Assembly (NCBI GenBank): GCA_963662155.1
Contig: OY759261.1
Location: 71,728,669 to 71,792,668, forward strand
Source of the DNA: Lamellibrachia columna
Lineage: Eukaryota > Annelida > Polychaeta > Sabellida > Siboglinidae
Reading direction: 5' to 3'
DNA length: 64,000 nt
Shown here: positions 11,101 through 21,444 of the stretch, in pieces
Layout: each line of letters begins with the position of its first letter
Position numbering within the stretch: position 1 is the first letter of the stretch
Program-made: the position numbers and the translations under genes
Notes under the pieces: model-generated
What the model was told of the DNA's origin: nothing
Database searches by the model: none
The model's input: only the letters and a program-made list of their open reading frames with translations

Positions 11101-13649
11101 TTAAACATTCACACTACTAGCATTAACACAATCATTTGGCAGTTTGGTCCATTCATTTATCACCCTCTGTGAGAAAGAGTACTTTTTTATGTCCAACCTA
11201 CACTGCTCCTTAACTAATGCTGCTTTGTGACCTCTGGTTCTACTGCCTTCTTTAAGTTTGAAGAACATATTCCTATCAACATCCTCATAACCGTTCACTA
11301 TTTTAAACACTTCTATTTGGTCTCCTCTTAGTCTCCTGGTCTCTAGTGTTGTCAAACCACACTGTAATAAGCGACTTTCGTAACTAAGGTCTCTTAATTC
11401 TGGAATCATTTTAGTTGCTCTTCGTTGTATTCTTTCTAGCTAGTCTGTCTTTTTTACGATATGGCCTCCATGCTTGAATACAATATTCCAAACGTGGTCT
11501 AACTATTGCTTTGTACAGGGGTACAATTAGATGTTTCTCCTTATATGTGATAGTTCTCCTAATTTGAAGCAGCAATCCCACATTGCTCTGAAACTTTCAT
11601 GTCAGCACTAAATGTTACTCCTAAATCCTTTTCTTGTGTGGTTCTACCTAGTACAGCATCCCCCATTTTATATTCCTCGTCCATATTTCCATGTCCTATG
11701 TGTATACATTTACACTTCCCAAAATTTAATAACATTTGCCATTTTTCTGACCATTTAACTAATTTTTCTAGATCATCCTGTAAACTTTGTTTATCTGTAT
11801 CATTAGTAACCTTTCTGAATACTTTTGTGTCATCTGCAAATTTGAGTAATTTGCTAGATATGTCATCCTCCAAATCATTTATATATATTAAAAACAGTAT
11901 AGGGCCTAATACTGATCCCTGTGGTACCCCACTCAAAACAGATTTCCAGTTTGAAATCTCACCCTCTACTATTACTCTCTGTCTTCTGTGTGTAAGCCAT
12001 TTTTCTATCCAGTTGATTACATCATTGCCTATACCATGGGCTTTTAGTTTAAGTAACAATCTTTGATGTGGCACTTTATCGAAAGCTCTCCGAAAATCTA
12101 AGTAGACAACATCCACTGGTGACCCGTCATCTACCCACTTTGTAATTTCTTCCAAAAAACATAAGAGATTGGTTAGACATGACCTTGCTTTTAGGAATCC
12201 GTGTTGAGATGTATTTATTAATTTATGTTTTACAAGGAATTCCACCATGTGGTCCCTAATTAATGTTTCGAGTAATTTACATACAACTGATGTTAAACTC
12301 ACTGGTCTGTAATTTTCTCGCTTCTTCCTTGATCCCTTCTTAAATAGCGGCGTAATGTTTGCTTCTTTCCATTCTGAAGGAACTATTCCTTCTTCTAGTG
12401 ACAAGTTAAACAATTTTGCAAGTGGTGTACTAATTTGCTCAACAATTTCCTTAAGCAGTTTTGGTGGTATCCGATCAACTCCAGGTGATTTATTATCTTT
12501 CATATTCTTAATTTTCTTTGCTATCATTTCAGGAGTTACAAATAACTGCCCTAAATGTTCTGATTTATTGCCCTCAAATTTAGTCAATGGAACTGGAAGT
12601 GAGCTGATATCTTCTGTGGTAAAAACTGAGCTGAAATACTCATTCAGGACCTCTGCCATTTGGAACCCGTCTGAAATTATGTTTTCACTGTTGTTTTCCA
12701 GTGGTCCGACCTTATCTCGAACTTTCTGTTTACTCCTTACATAAGCATAGAAACTCTTACTGTCATTTTTTATATTACCTGCCAATTTTTTTTCAAATGT
12801 TCTTTTAGATTTTCTAATTTCAGTTGTAGCTAGGTTAAGTGCCTCTTTGTAGTTTGTGTAGTCTTCTACATTTCCAGTGTGTTTATATACCCTCCACGGC
12901 ATCTGTTTGTGAGCAATTTTTCTAATAGCTTCTTTTGACAGGTGTTTTTTCCTGGACCTTTTCCCTTGTTTTCTTAATGGAACAAATTTCTCAATAATGC
13001 CCTCAATCTCATATTTTAAACAAGTCCAGCATTCTGTTGCTGTCTTGTTCTTCAGCAAGTTATTCCAATCTATATTTGCTAGATATGTTCTCATCACTTT
13101 ATATTTGCCTTTGTTGAAGTTCCTCCTCCATTGTTTTTTATATGTATTCCCTGTTTTTACTTTTATATTAAAATGGATTTGGTTATGGTCATTTGAACCC
13201 AAAGGTTCGTGTGCTTTAACATTGTCAATTAATTCATTTTGAGAAGGCAAAATTAAATCTAACACATTCCCACCTCTGGTTGGTTCCAAGACATGTTGAG
13301 TAAGGAAACAATCCTGTGTTAGAAGTAGAAACTGATGGTTGTCACCTCCAGCACTCTCTAATGATTCCCACTGTATATGGCCATGGTTAAAATCACCCAT
13401 TATAACACATTCTCCCTTGCTCACCTCCCTTATCGCATTTTGTAATTTTACATCTTCCTCTTGTCCTATGTTAGGACTACGATAAACTACTCCTATTGTT
13501 AATGTTGAGTTCCTGGTAACTATGTTACACCAAATTGCTTCCACACTATCTGCTTCACTTTTCAGTGTTATTTCATATGCTTGGATAGATTCTTTAATAT
13601 ATAAAATTACTCCACCTCCCCTTCTTACTTGTCTATCCTTCCTAAACAT
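11101..13649 (-). pseudogene. CR1-like ORF2: endonuclease-reverse transcriptase
   Basis: 696 codons are open from 13649 to 11559. The endonuclease part shows RRGGGVILYIKES, VIMGDFNHGHIQW and GSNDHNQIHF. The RT part shows PLFKKGSRKKRENYRPVSL, motif A VVYLDFRRAFDKVPH, motif B SGVPQGSVLGP and motif C KFADDTK. The frame extends upstream to about 13780 (ITESWANEDIVDAE) but is broken by one missing A in an A-run near 13767. Downstream, a ~24-base deletion near 11560 ends the frame. The remaining C-terminus (MIPELRDLSYESRL) is at 11409-11101. Both active-site sets are present, so this copy decayed recently. Confidence 0.85.
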
Positions 13650-13897
13650 TACATAGCCTGTCAGTGCTAACTCAGCATCTACTATATCTTCATTTGCCCA
13701 TGATTCTGTGATGCCTATTACATAAGGATCAATATCTGCTACCCTAATGTCTAACTCACTTTTTTATTTACTATGCTCCTGGCATTTAAGCATACACATT
13801 TAAGTTCATTGTCCGAAATTATTGGTGAACATTTCTTTGGATGTGTATTTGTAGTAGTACTCCTTTGAGTTTTCTCTGTCAGTTCCCCCTGCGCATC

Positions 13898-14087
13898 TAG
13901 TTTAAATAATTTATGGTACCTGTGTCCTCGTCGACAACTCTGACAAACTCACACCCAAGAACTGCAGCGCCCTTCCCTGTCAGATGAAGTCCATCTCATG
14001 AAAAAGTCACCTCTTCCCACAAAGTTTAACCACATGTCTACGAAGCCTACTCCCTCCTCCATACATACCTTCTGTACCTGTGTGTTG
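13898..14087 (-). pseudogene. CR1-like ORF1, C-terminal esterase remnant
   Basis: Reads VQKVCMEEGVGFVDMW then LNFVGRGDFF, aligned with the ORF1 of the 21.4-22.6 kb element (FVDLWGSFVGRADMY). A small shift follows in the DGLHL segment. It ends at a TAG that directly follows TTTAAAC. Confidence 0.65.
13900..13906 (-). promoter_or_regulatory. Candidate -1 frameshift slippery site T_TTA_AAC
   Basis: On the minus strand ORF1 ends ...TAT TTA AAC TAG. A -1 slip on T_TTA_AAC reads TTT AAA CTA GAT GCG CAG, the start of the open ORF2 frame, which has no ATG in this region. The same heptamer is at the same place in the other element (21438-21444). Confidence 0.6.
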
Positions 14088-14095
14088 ATCTAGAT
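14088..14095. repeat. Target-site duplication, 5' copy (ATCTAGAT)
   Basis: Identical to 10950-10957. The sequence beyond it (CATCCTGTAAAC) continues the interrupted host element. Confidence 0.75.
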
Positions 14096-14710
14096 CATCC
14101 TGTAAACTTTGTTTATCTGTATCATTTGTAACCTTTCTGAATACTTTTGTGTCATCTGCAAATTTGAGTACTTTGCTAGATATGTCATCTTCTAGATCAT
14201 TTATATATATTAAAAACAGTATAGGGCCTAATACTGATCCCTGTGGTACCCCACTCAAAACAGATTTCCAGTTTGAAATCTCACCATCTACTATTATTCT
14301 CTGTCTTCTGTGTGTAAGCCACTTTTCTATCCACTTGATTACATCATTACCTATACCATGGGCTTTTAGTTTAAGTATCAATCTTTGGTGTGGCACTTTA
14401 TCGAAAGCTTTCTGAAAATCTAAGTAGACAACATCCACTGGTGACCCATCATCTATCCACTTTGTAATTTCTTCAAAAAAACACGAGATTGGTTAGACAT
14501 GACCTTGCTTTTAGGAACCCATGTTGAGATGTATTTATTAAATTATGTTTTACAAGGAATTCCACCATGTGGTCTCTAATTAATGTTTCGAGTAATTTAC
14601 ATACAACTGATGTTAAACTCACTGGTCTGTAATTTTCTGGCTTGTTCCTCGATCCCTTCTTAAATAGTGGCGTAATGTTTGCTTCTTTCCATTCTGAAGG
14701 AACTAATGTG

Positions 14711-15921
14711 TTATGCAAAATTAGCTTGAATTAATTTTAATCAAATCTGAGCAGTGTGATGGTCCATGTGTGACAGGCTGGCATAGTCAATGTTTTACAT
14801 TGACATGTTCACATGCATTGTTCCAGACAATTCTGCAGAAACAATCCAAGACTGGATTTGGGTCATTACATATGGAATCAACCAAAAAGGCCACGATGCT
14901 CTTGAACCCTCTGATTTAAATTTGGCACAAATGTTGGACCTGTATTGTTATTGCATATTGATTATAACAAAGTAAAAAAAAAAATTGTTTACCTCTTAAC
15001 ACGTATATAGACATAACTTTAGCCCTAATGGTGCTACTATTGATATTGGTCTTAAAAGCTAATAAGAAGAAGCTAAGACATTGTCCTATCCACATATATG
15101 CATCACATGGTAGTTGAGAATTGATATAATATTATCATTAACAAGGTCATTGTATCAACAAGTTCCATACAAACAATTATTAGAGTGGGACCTCTGTAAG
15201 TTCTTGAGATACATTGAAGTGATTGTTTGGCAGTTTTCACGCAATTTTGCATTACATCTTTGTCTTAAAATAAAGCCAAGACATTGCCCTATACATAGAT
15301 ATGCACCATATTGGCAATGTTTTTATATTTTGTTGAAAAGGTCACTGACCTCTAAAAATATTTCATTCGCAAGTCTGAAATTTAGCGTAGGTACATTTCA
15401 GTACAGTTCCAACATGTGTGCCAAATTTATGTTGGTTGATTTCATATGAAATGAACCATTTTCTTTCTAATACCTCTAAAAAATAAAACGACAATATCGA
15501 TCCTTGTAGTGTAATAAACTTCTTTGTCCACTTGCCATCTGGAACGTGTTGTTTGGGATGGTAATCTTATTAAATCTTGTATATTTGATTATGTAATGAA
15601 GGCATGACCTTTACTTATGCAGATGTAAATATATTATCGCATTGATTAATACAAAATGTGTTCACTGAAAGAAATTGCACATTTTGTATTATTTCTTGAA
15701 ATATATTTAAATGTGCTCCAATATTCATGCCTTTTTTCCACGATTCACTATTAAAAACATCTCACATTAAGACCAACATGACCCAGTCCTGTCAGTGGTT
15801 TCAGTAGTGAGGTTTCACTGTATGTATATATGTTTATTCGTACACATACATTGTTATTACAGTCAGATCTTTTTTAGCAGATTTTATACCTTCAGTTTTA
15901 CTGACGCACTATGATTTGCAG
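14711..15921. other. Unassigned; contains a solo CR1-like 3' tail at 15525-15590 (+)
   Basis: Mostly AT-rich. Positions 15525-15590 read GTCCACTTGCCATCTGG then GGTAATCTTATTAAATCTTG. This matches the last ~60 bases of the CR1-like elements, here in plus orientation, so it is a severely truncated insertion. No kinase exon upstream of 15922 could be recognised here. Confidence 0.6.
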
Positions 15922-16121
15922 GTTTGTGGGATGGTCGCCTACTACATCACATCAAGGGGCAAACACCCGTTTGATGCTTGCACACCTCATGAAACGGAAA
16001 AGAAGATCCTATCCAATGAACCAGACTTGTCTGCACTGGATGAGCCTCTTGTTGAAGATTTGGTCGTCAGCATGCTGGAACCTAAGCCAGAAGCCAGGCC
16101 ATCAGCAGCAACTCTGTTGAG
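15922..16121 (+). CDS. KEN gene A, exon a: C-terminal lobe of IRE1/RNase L-type kinase
   Basis: The exon follows a TTTGCAG acceptor and ends at TTGAG|GTGAGA. It is 200 nt in phase 0. It encodes the end of a protein-kinase domain: VCGMVAYYITSRGKHPF (subdomains IX-X), NEPDLSALDEPLVEDLV, and PEARPSAATLLR with the subdomain XI Arg. The wording GKHPF and RPSA, followed by HPYFW in the next exon, is diagnostic of the IRE1/RNase L family, in which a kinase-like domain dimerises to switch on a C-terminal KEN ribonuclease. N-lobe exons were not found between here and the window start, so they lie outside or are lost. The neighbouring region is transposon debris. The choice between IRE1 and RNase L orthology is not settled. 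Confidence 0.85.
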
Positions 16122-16528
16122 GTGAGATATTGATGTTCTTCATAGAAAGCACGTAAATTAGTTGTGCTGTGTACATATTGTACACTGTGGTTGTTTTTAT
16201 GACACAGTGGTCATTGTAGAAATTTGGAGTTTGGTAATTGTTGAAGATTTTAAGGCAATGATATTTTCTGCAACAGAACACTGGTGTTTATTTAGATGAA
16301 ATAAACACGTTTTCTGACAATATTATATCATGGGTTGTATGATGTTTTGGATTTTTTTATTTTGTTCCATTCTATCGGTTGCTTTTGAACATAGCTTCCC
16401 ACAAAAAGTAAATATAACTTGAATTTTCCCGTGGCCCAATAAAACATAAAATGACACTCAGTAGTCATATATCAGTGAAAGAAGATATGGTACATAAATG
16501 GTTGTAACTGTGTGGTGTACGTTTCCAG

Positions 16529-16606
16529 ACACCCATACTTCTGGACTGAAGAGAAACGATATAGGTTTCTCACAGCCATTGGCAATGAACCAGAGATTGT
16601 GTACAG
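16529..16606 (+). CDS. KEN gene A, exon b: kinase-KEN junction
   Basis: A 78-nt exon between TTTCCAG and GTACAG|GTGGGT. Joined to exon a it reads (R)HPYFWTEEKRYRFLTAIG then NEPEIVYR. HP-[YF]-FW is the family hallmark where the kinase domain passes into the KEN domain. The intron upstream is 407 bp. The paralogue exon at 45654-45731 has the same length and phase. Confidence 0.85.
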
Positions 16607-16619
16607 GTGGGTCGCTATC

Positions 16620-16890
16620 TATAGGTGTGTAACAATACATTGAACTATCGACGCATCGCAATAGTCAACATGATCATACAACACTATTGATAGTTAATTG
16701 AACTATTGATAGTTAATTAAACTATCGATAATTGTTGTTGATGGTACACTGAACTATCGATAGTAACGATAATTGGTGAAACAATTCAGCAGGGCTATTT
16801 GTGTTACTGTAATAATAGAGGTAAACATAACAAATTATTGCGATAGTATTGCAATAGTTATACAGCTATCGTGATACTATCGCAATAATA
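16620..16890. repeat. Cluster of CTATCGATAG-type palindromes in an intron
   Basis: Repeated CTATTGATAGTTAATTGAA and ACTATCGATAGT words plus GCGATAGTATTGCAATAG fill ~270 bp of the 534-bp intron. It may be a relic of a small inverted-repeat element. The family is not recognised. Confidence 0.45.
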
Positions 16891-17140
16891 AAACTATTCC
16901 CGATGGTCACTAGCTATCTACAAGATTAAATGTCTGCAACAGATGGATCACCAACCATTTACAGCCAGCCAAGACAGATTGTATCCATGTACAACTACAG
17001 ATTAAACGTGTTGTTTGACTGTAGTGTGTTGGTTTGGCTTTTTTGTGTAGCACATGTTTGTTCACTATTCTGTATCTATGTAACTGTCAGAATGTCAACT
17101 CAACATGTAGAACTGATGTTTCACTAATTCCATGTTGTAG

Positions 17141-17225
17141 TCATGCACCAGAAAACCAAGGAAATGCTGTGAGACAGGCAGTTGAAGATGCAAAGACTGA
17201 CATTCTACCAAATGGAAAAGACTGG
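17141..17225 (+). CDS. KEN gene A, exon c: KEN domain first part
   Basis: An 85-nt exon after TTGTAG, ending DW|GTAAGA. It encodes SHAPENQGNAVRQAVEDAK then TDILPNGKDW. The terminal Trp matches the conserved Trp of KEN domains. The exon ends in phase 0, and the following intron is 13.3 kb because of transposon insertions. The paralogue exon on the minus strand (44007-44088) starts with the same TCATG after the acceptor and also ends in a Trp codon. Confidence 0.8.
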
Positions 17226-17981
17226 GTAAGAAGTTAGATTTCTGCCTCCTTATTATGTTCATCCTCAAAATTCCCTTCGTAAGAGATTAACTGGCCTGTG
17301 CACCATCTGTATTTTTCCGTATTTGTTATGTTACACATGGATTTTGTTTTGTTACATAATTGCACATATAAAAAAACAGGAGACACTCAGGCCAGAGTAT
17401 AGATTTTTGCACATTTCTACCCAAAGATCTCTTTGCCACATTTCTCTTCTAAGTATTTTTTTATTTGTTTCATTTAAAAACAGACTTGACAAAGAAACTG
17501 ACACCAGTACTTTGTGATTGAGTTGTAAAACACTTTCCTCTTATAGTTCACAATTGTCTACATTTAGCTATTCGTGCTAAGTGGGAGGGTCAAAGCTAAT
17601 TTTGAAATGTCGGTCACATGCAAGATATGACCATCGTTGTATTGCTTGTTTGCTTTAAATTTTAAATGTAATACTAGTAACGCTTTCTAGTGAACAGCAT
17701 GTGTTGTAAATTCGTTGCAGAATTTTTTTTTTAAACTCGTGTGATTTTAAGATATCAAACTAAAAAAATTTCCCCAGCATTTCAGTAGTTTTTTCGGTGT
17801 ATATAGAGATGAATAATAAATTTAAATTTCGGACAGCTTTTATTGAAATGACATTATTCCTTGTGGGTAAAATATCGAATTTAAAGTTTTGTTACTTTTA
17901 TTTCTGGGTAATCAGCCACCTTAGCATAATTATTGGTAACAAATGTTTGTTTACATATTCTGATGTTTATTTTTGTATGTC

Positions 17982-17982
<1 letters not shown>

Positions 17983-18024
<42 letters not shown>
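17983..18024. repeat. (AT)n microsatellite, ~21 repeats
   Basis: Uninterrupted alternating A and T. Confidence 0.95.
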
Positions 18025-18026
<2 letters not shown>

Positions 18027-18565
18027 TCAATTCCCGTGAAACATTGACACATCGCATGTTTAACAAAATATTGTATCATTTCCATGTTTGGTTACCATAA
18101 AATATACGTTGTGGTTTAAAAAAATACATATGCCGATCACCATGTCCAACTATATTCCTAACAGTTCGTCGATGAAGTTTTTAAAGTTTTTTCCACATCT
18201 GCCTTACAAATTCCAGATATAATTCTATTCAATAGGTGTTAAGACAATACTAGCAACATCTACTCATAATGTGATGACTGTGACAGGTTGCACTGAACAT
18301 GTGCAATAAGACTTTGTTTTAACAATTGTCTGTACTTTCAGTCTTACAAAATGGTTATCAGCTTTGTTTTACTAGCTATGTATTGAAAACATTACTTGTT
18401 CACAATGCGGCTGCTTGAATGATGAAACTCGCAAAAAATATTTCAACTATATATTTGTATATGGAAATTTAACAAGATTTAACAAGATTTGCCATCCAAG
18501 CCAAAGGCCCAGATGGCAAGTGGACAAGGAAGCCATTGGCTTATCGAGAGTCCAACAATGTTCAT

Positions 18566-21444
18566 CTACTTATAACCCGCCCTCATGAGATATGTGTCTA
18601 CCTTATTTTTAAACATATTCACGCTGCTAGCAGTTACACAATCTGTAGACAATTTGTTCCATTCATTTATTGTCCTCTGTGAGAACGAGTGCTTCCTGAT
18701 GTCCAATCTACATTGATCCTTTACTAATTTTACCTCATGTCCTCTAGTTCTGCTATCCTTCTTGAGTGAGAAAAACATATTTCTATCAATATTTTCATAC
18801 CCATTCAATATCTTAAAAACTTCAATCTGATCTCCTCTTAACCTCCTTGTCTCTAGAGTTGTTAAACCACATTCTTTCAGGCGTTCTTCATAACTAAGGT
18901 CTCTCAGTTCTGGAATCATTTTAGTTGCTCTCCTTTGTATGCGTTCAAGCGTATCTATATCCTTCTTACGATATGGTCTCCATGCTTGTATACAGTATTT
19001 TAATGAGGTCTAACTATTGCTTTATAAAGAGGTATAATTAACTTTTTTCCCTTGTATGTTATGTTTCTTCTAATCCAATCCAAGAATTTGATTACCCTTT
19101 GAAGCTGCAATACCACACTGCTCTGAAACTTTCATATCAGCGCTTATTGTAACTCCTAAGTCCTTTTCTTTCACAGTAGTACCCAGAACAGTATCTCCCA
19201 TTTTATAGTTTACATTCAAGTTCCCATGTCCTGTATGTAGGCATTTACATTTCCCCAAATTGAACAACATCTGCCATTTCTCAGACCATTTCATTAATCT
19301 GTCTAGATCGTTTTGTAAATGTTGTTTATCACCATCAGTTTTAACTTTTCTAAACAGTTTTGTGTCATCCGCAAATTTCAGTACGTTACTTGTTATACTG
19401 TCGTCCAAGTCATTGATATAAATTAAGAATAATATAGGTCCTAATACTGATCCTTGAGGTATCCCACTCAAAACCGATTTCCAATTTGAAACTTCTCCAT
19501 CTACTACAACTCGTCTTCTGTCAGTCAGCCAATGTTCTATCCAGTCAGTTATGCTATCCCCGATACCATGGGCTTTTAATTTAAGTAGTAATCTTTGATG
19601 TGGCACTTTGTCAAAAGCTTTCTGAAAATCTAAGTAAATAATATCTACTGGCGATCCCATGTCTATCCACTTAGTGGTTTCTTCCAAAAAACATAACATA
19701 TTTGTTAAGCATGACCTCGCTTTAAGGAATCCATGTTGAGATGAATTTAATAATTTATGCTTAACGAGGAAGTCCACCATATGGTCTTTAATTAACCGTT
19801 CTAATAATTTACAAATCACTGACGTTAAACTCACTGGTCTGTAATCTGACTTATTTCTCGAACCCTTTTTAAATAATGGTATGATGTTTGCTTCTTTCCA
19901 TTCAAACGGAACAACTCCCTCTTTTAATGACAAGTTGAATACTCTTGCAAGTGGTATACTGATTTGTTCTACTGTTTCCATTAGTAATTTTGGAGCAATC
20001 CCATCCACTCCCGGTGATTTGTTATCCTTCATTGCCTTTATTTTCTTAGATACCAATTCTGGAGTTACAACTAACGGACCTAAATAGTCAGATTTAGCCC
20101 CCTGAAATTTAGCATCAGCAACTGGTAATGAACTAATATCTTCTTTGGTAAACACTGAACTGAAGTAACCATTTAGGTCTTCCGCCATTAAAAACCCTGT
20201 GATATTATATTTCCAGCACTGTCTTCTAGAGGTCCAACCTTGTCTTGTACGTTTTGTTTACTCCTGACATATGCATAAAAACTCTTGCTGTCATTTTTTA
20301 TGTTACATGCTAGTTTTTGCTCATAGCTTCTTTTAGATTGTCTGATTTCAGTTGTAGCTGCATTAAGTGCCTCTTTGTATTTTGCATAGTCTTCTTCCTT
20401 TCTGGTACGCCTATAAACCCTCCACATAGTTTGTTTTAGCATCATTTTTCTAATAGCCTCTTTTGACAAGTGTTTCTTTCTACACCGTTTTCCTTGTTTT
20501 TGGAAGGGAACAAATTTATCGATGATACTCTCAATTTCATATTTTAGAATATTCCAACATTCAATTGCGGTCTTATTCATCAGCATGTTATTCCAATCAA
20601 GCTTTGCTAAATATTTTCTCATATCTTTGTAGTTACCTTTGTGGAAGTTTCTCTTGTACGTTTTCTTATTTTTACTTTCTAATTTTACATTGATGTCAAA
20701 ATGTATTTGATTATGGTCACTATTACCCAATGGTTCAATTATTTTTACATTGTCCACTAATTCTTTTTGTGATGACAAAACTATATCTAATACATTTTCT
20801 CCCCTGGTTGGTTCTAGTACGTGCTGAGTAAGAAAGCTATCCTGGATTAAAAATAGAAATTGTTGGTCCTCAATCCCTGTACTCTCTAGAGAATTCCATT
20901 GTATGTGTCCATGGTTAAAATCTCCCATTATGATACATTCCCCTTTACTAACTTCCTTTATAGCGTTTTTTATTTTTGTGTTGTCCTCTTCGTTTATGTT
21001 TGGACTTCGGTAAACTAATCCAACAGTTAATTTTGAATTTCCTGAAACAATTTTGCACCAAACAGCTTCATCGCAATCTGCTTCCCTTTCTAGTTTTATT
21101 TCATAAGCCTGAATAGATTCTTTAACATATAAAATAACTCCCCCGCCCCTTCTTCCTATTCGATCTTTCCTAAACATTACATATCCTGTCAGTCCTAATT
21201 CAGCATCTGTTATATCTATGTTGGCCCATGATTCAGTTATACCAATTATGTGAGGGTCAATATCTTCTACCATAATGTTTAATTCGTTTTTCTTATTTAC
21301 TATGCTCCTTGCATTTAAACATACGCATCTATAACCTTTTTCAGAGATGTTTTTCGGATGATTTGATATTGGTTTATCTGTGCCAGTGGCCTCTTGTTCT
21401 GCTTGAGACACCTCTAGGTAACCCCCCTGCACTTCTAGTTTAAA
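18566..21444 (-). pseudogene. CR1-like ORF2: endonuclease-reverse transcriptase
   Basis: Opens just after the ORF1 stop with LEVQGGYLEVSQAEQ and no ATG. Endonuclease motifs: CLNARSIVNKKNEL, IIGITESWAN, IIMGDFNHGHIQW, GNSDHNQIHF. RT motifs: PLFKKGSRNKSDYRPVSLTS, motif A IIYLDFQKAFDKVPH, motif B SGIPQGSVLGP, motif C KFADDTK. The C-terminus is MIPELRDLSYEERLKECG. The breaks are a one-base loss creating TAA at ~20188, a short duplication near 19075, and a small deletion near 18998. Apart from these it would make the enzyme that nicks DNA and copies the element RNA. Confidence 0.85.

Larger units (their letters stand above)
10958..14087 (-). mobile_element. CR1-like LINE, nested insertion, 5'-truncated
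   Basis: Begins (5' side, 14087) inside the ORF1 esterase domain, passes the ORF1/ORF2 junction at 13900, has most of ORF2 open, and ends at 10958 in two copies of the family's ~10-bp tail repeat. It is flanked by ATCTAGAT on both sides. 5' truncation plus a short tail repeat is typical of target-primed reverse transcription. Confidence 0.85.
10117..14710 (-). mobile_element. Older CR1-like LINE fragment, interrupted by a second copy
   Basis: Two same-orientation pieces, 14710-14096 (RT up to KQSLQDDL) and 10957-10117 (LDKLVKWSEKW to the 3' end), join seamlessly into one RT-to-3'-end CR1-like fragment if 10958-14087 plus one copy of ATCTAGAT is removed. It is 5'-truncated in the RT fingers region at ~14705. 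Its 3' end carries the family tail, a short repeat of about ten bases (read on the minus strand as ATCTTGTTAA). It is inactive. Confidence 0.85.

Noticed and set aside
11599..12744. Plus-strand frames of 120-155 codons opposite the LINE
   Set aside because: They are shadows of the minus-strand CR1-like ORF2, whose motifs are unambiguous.
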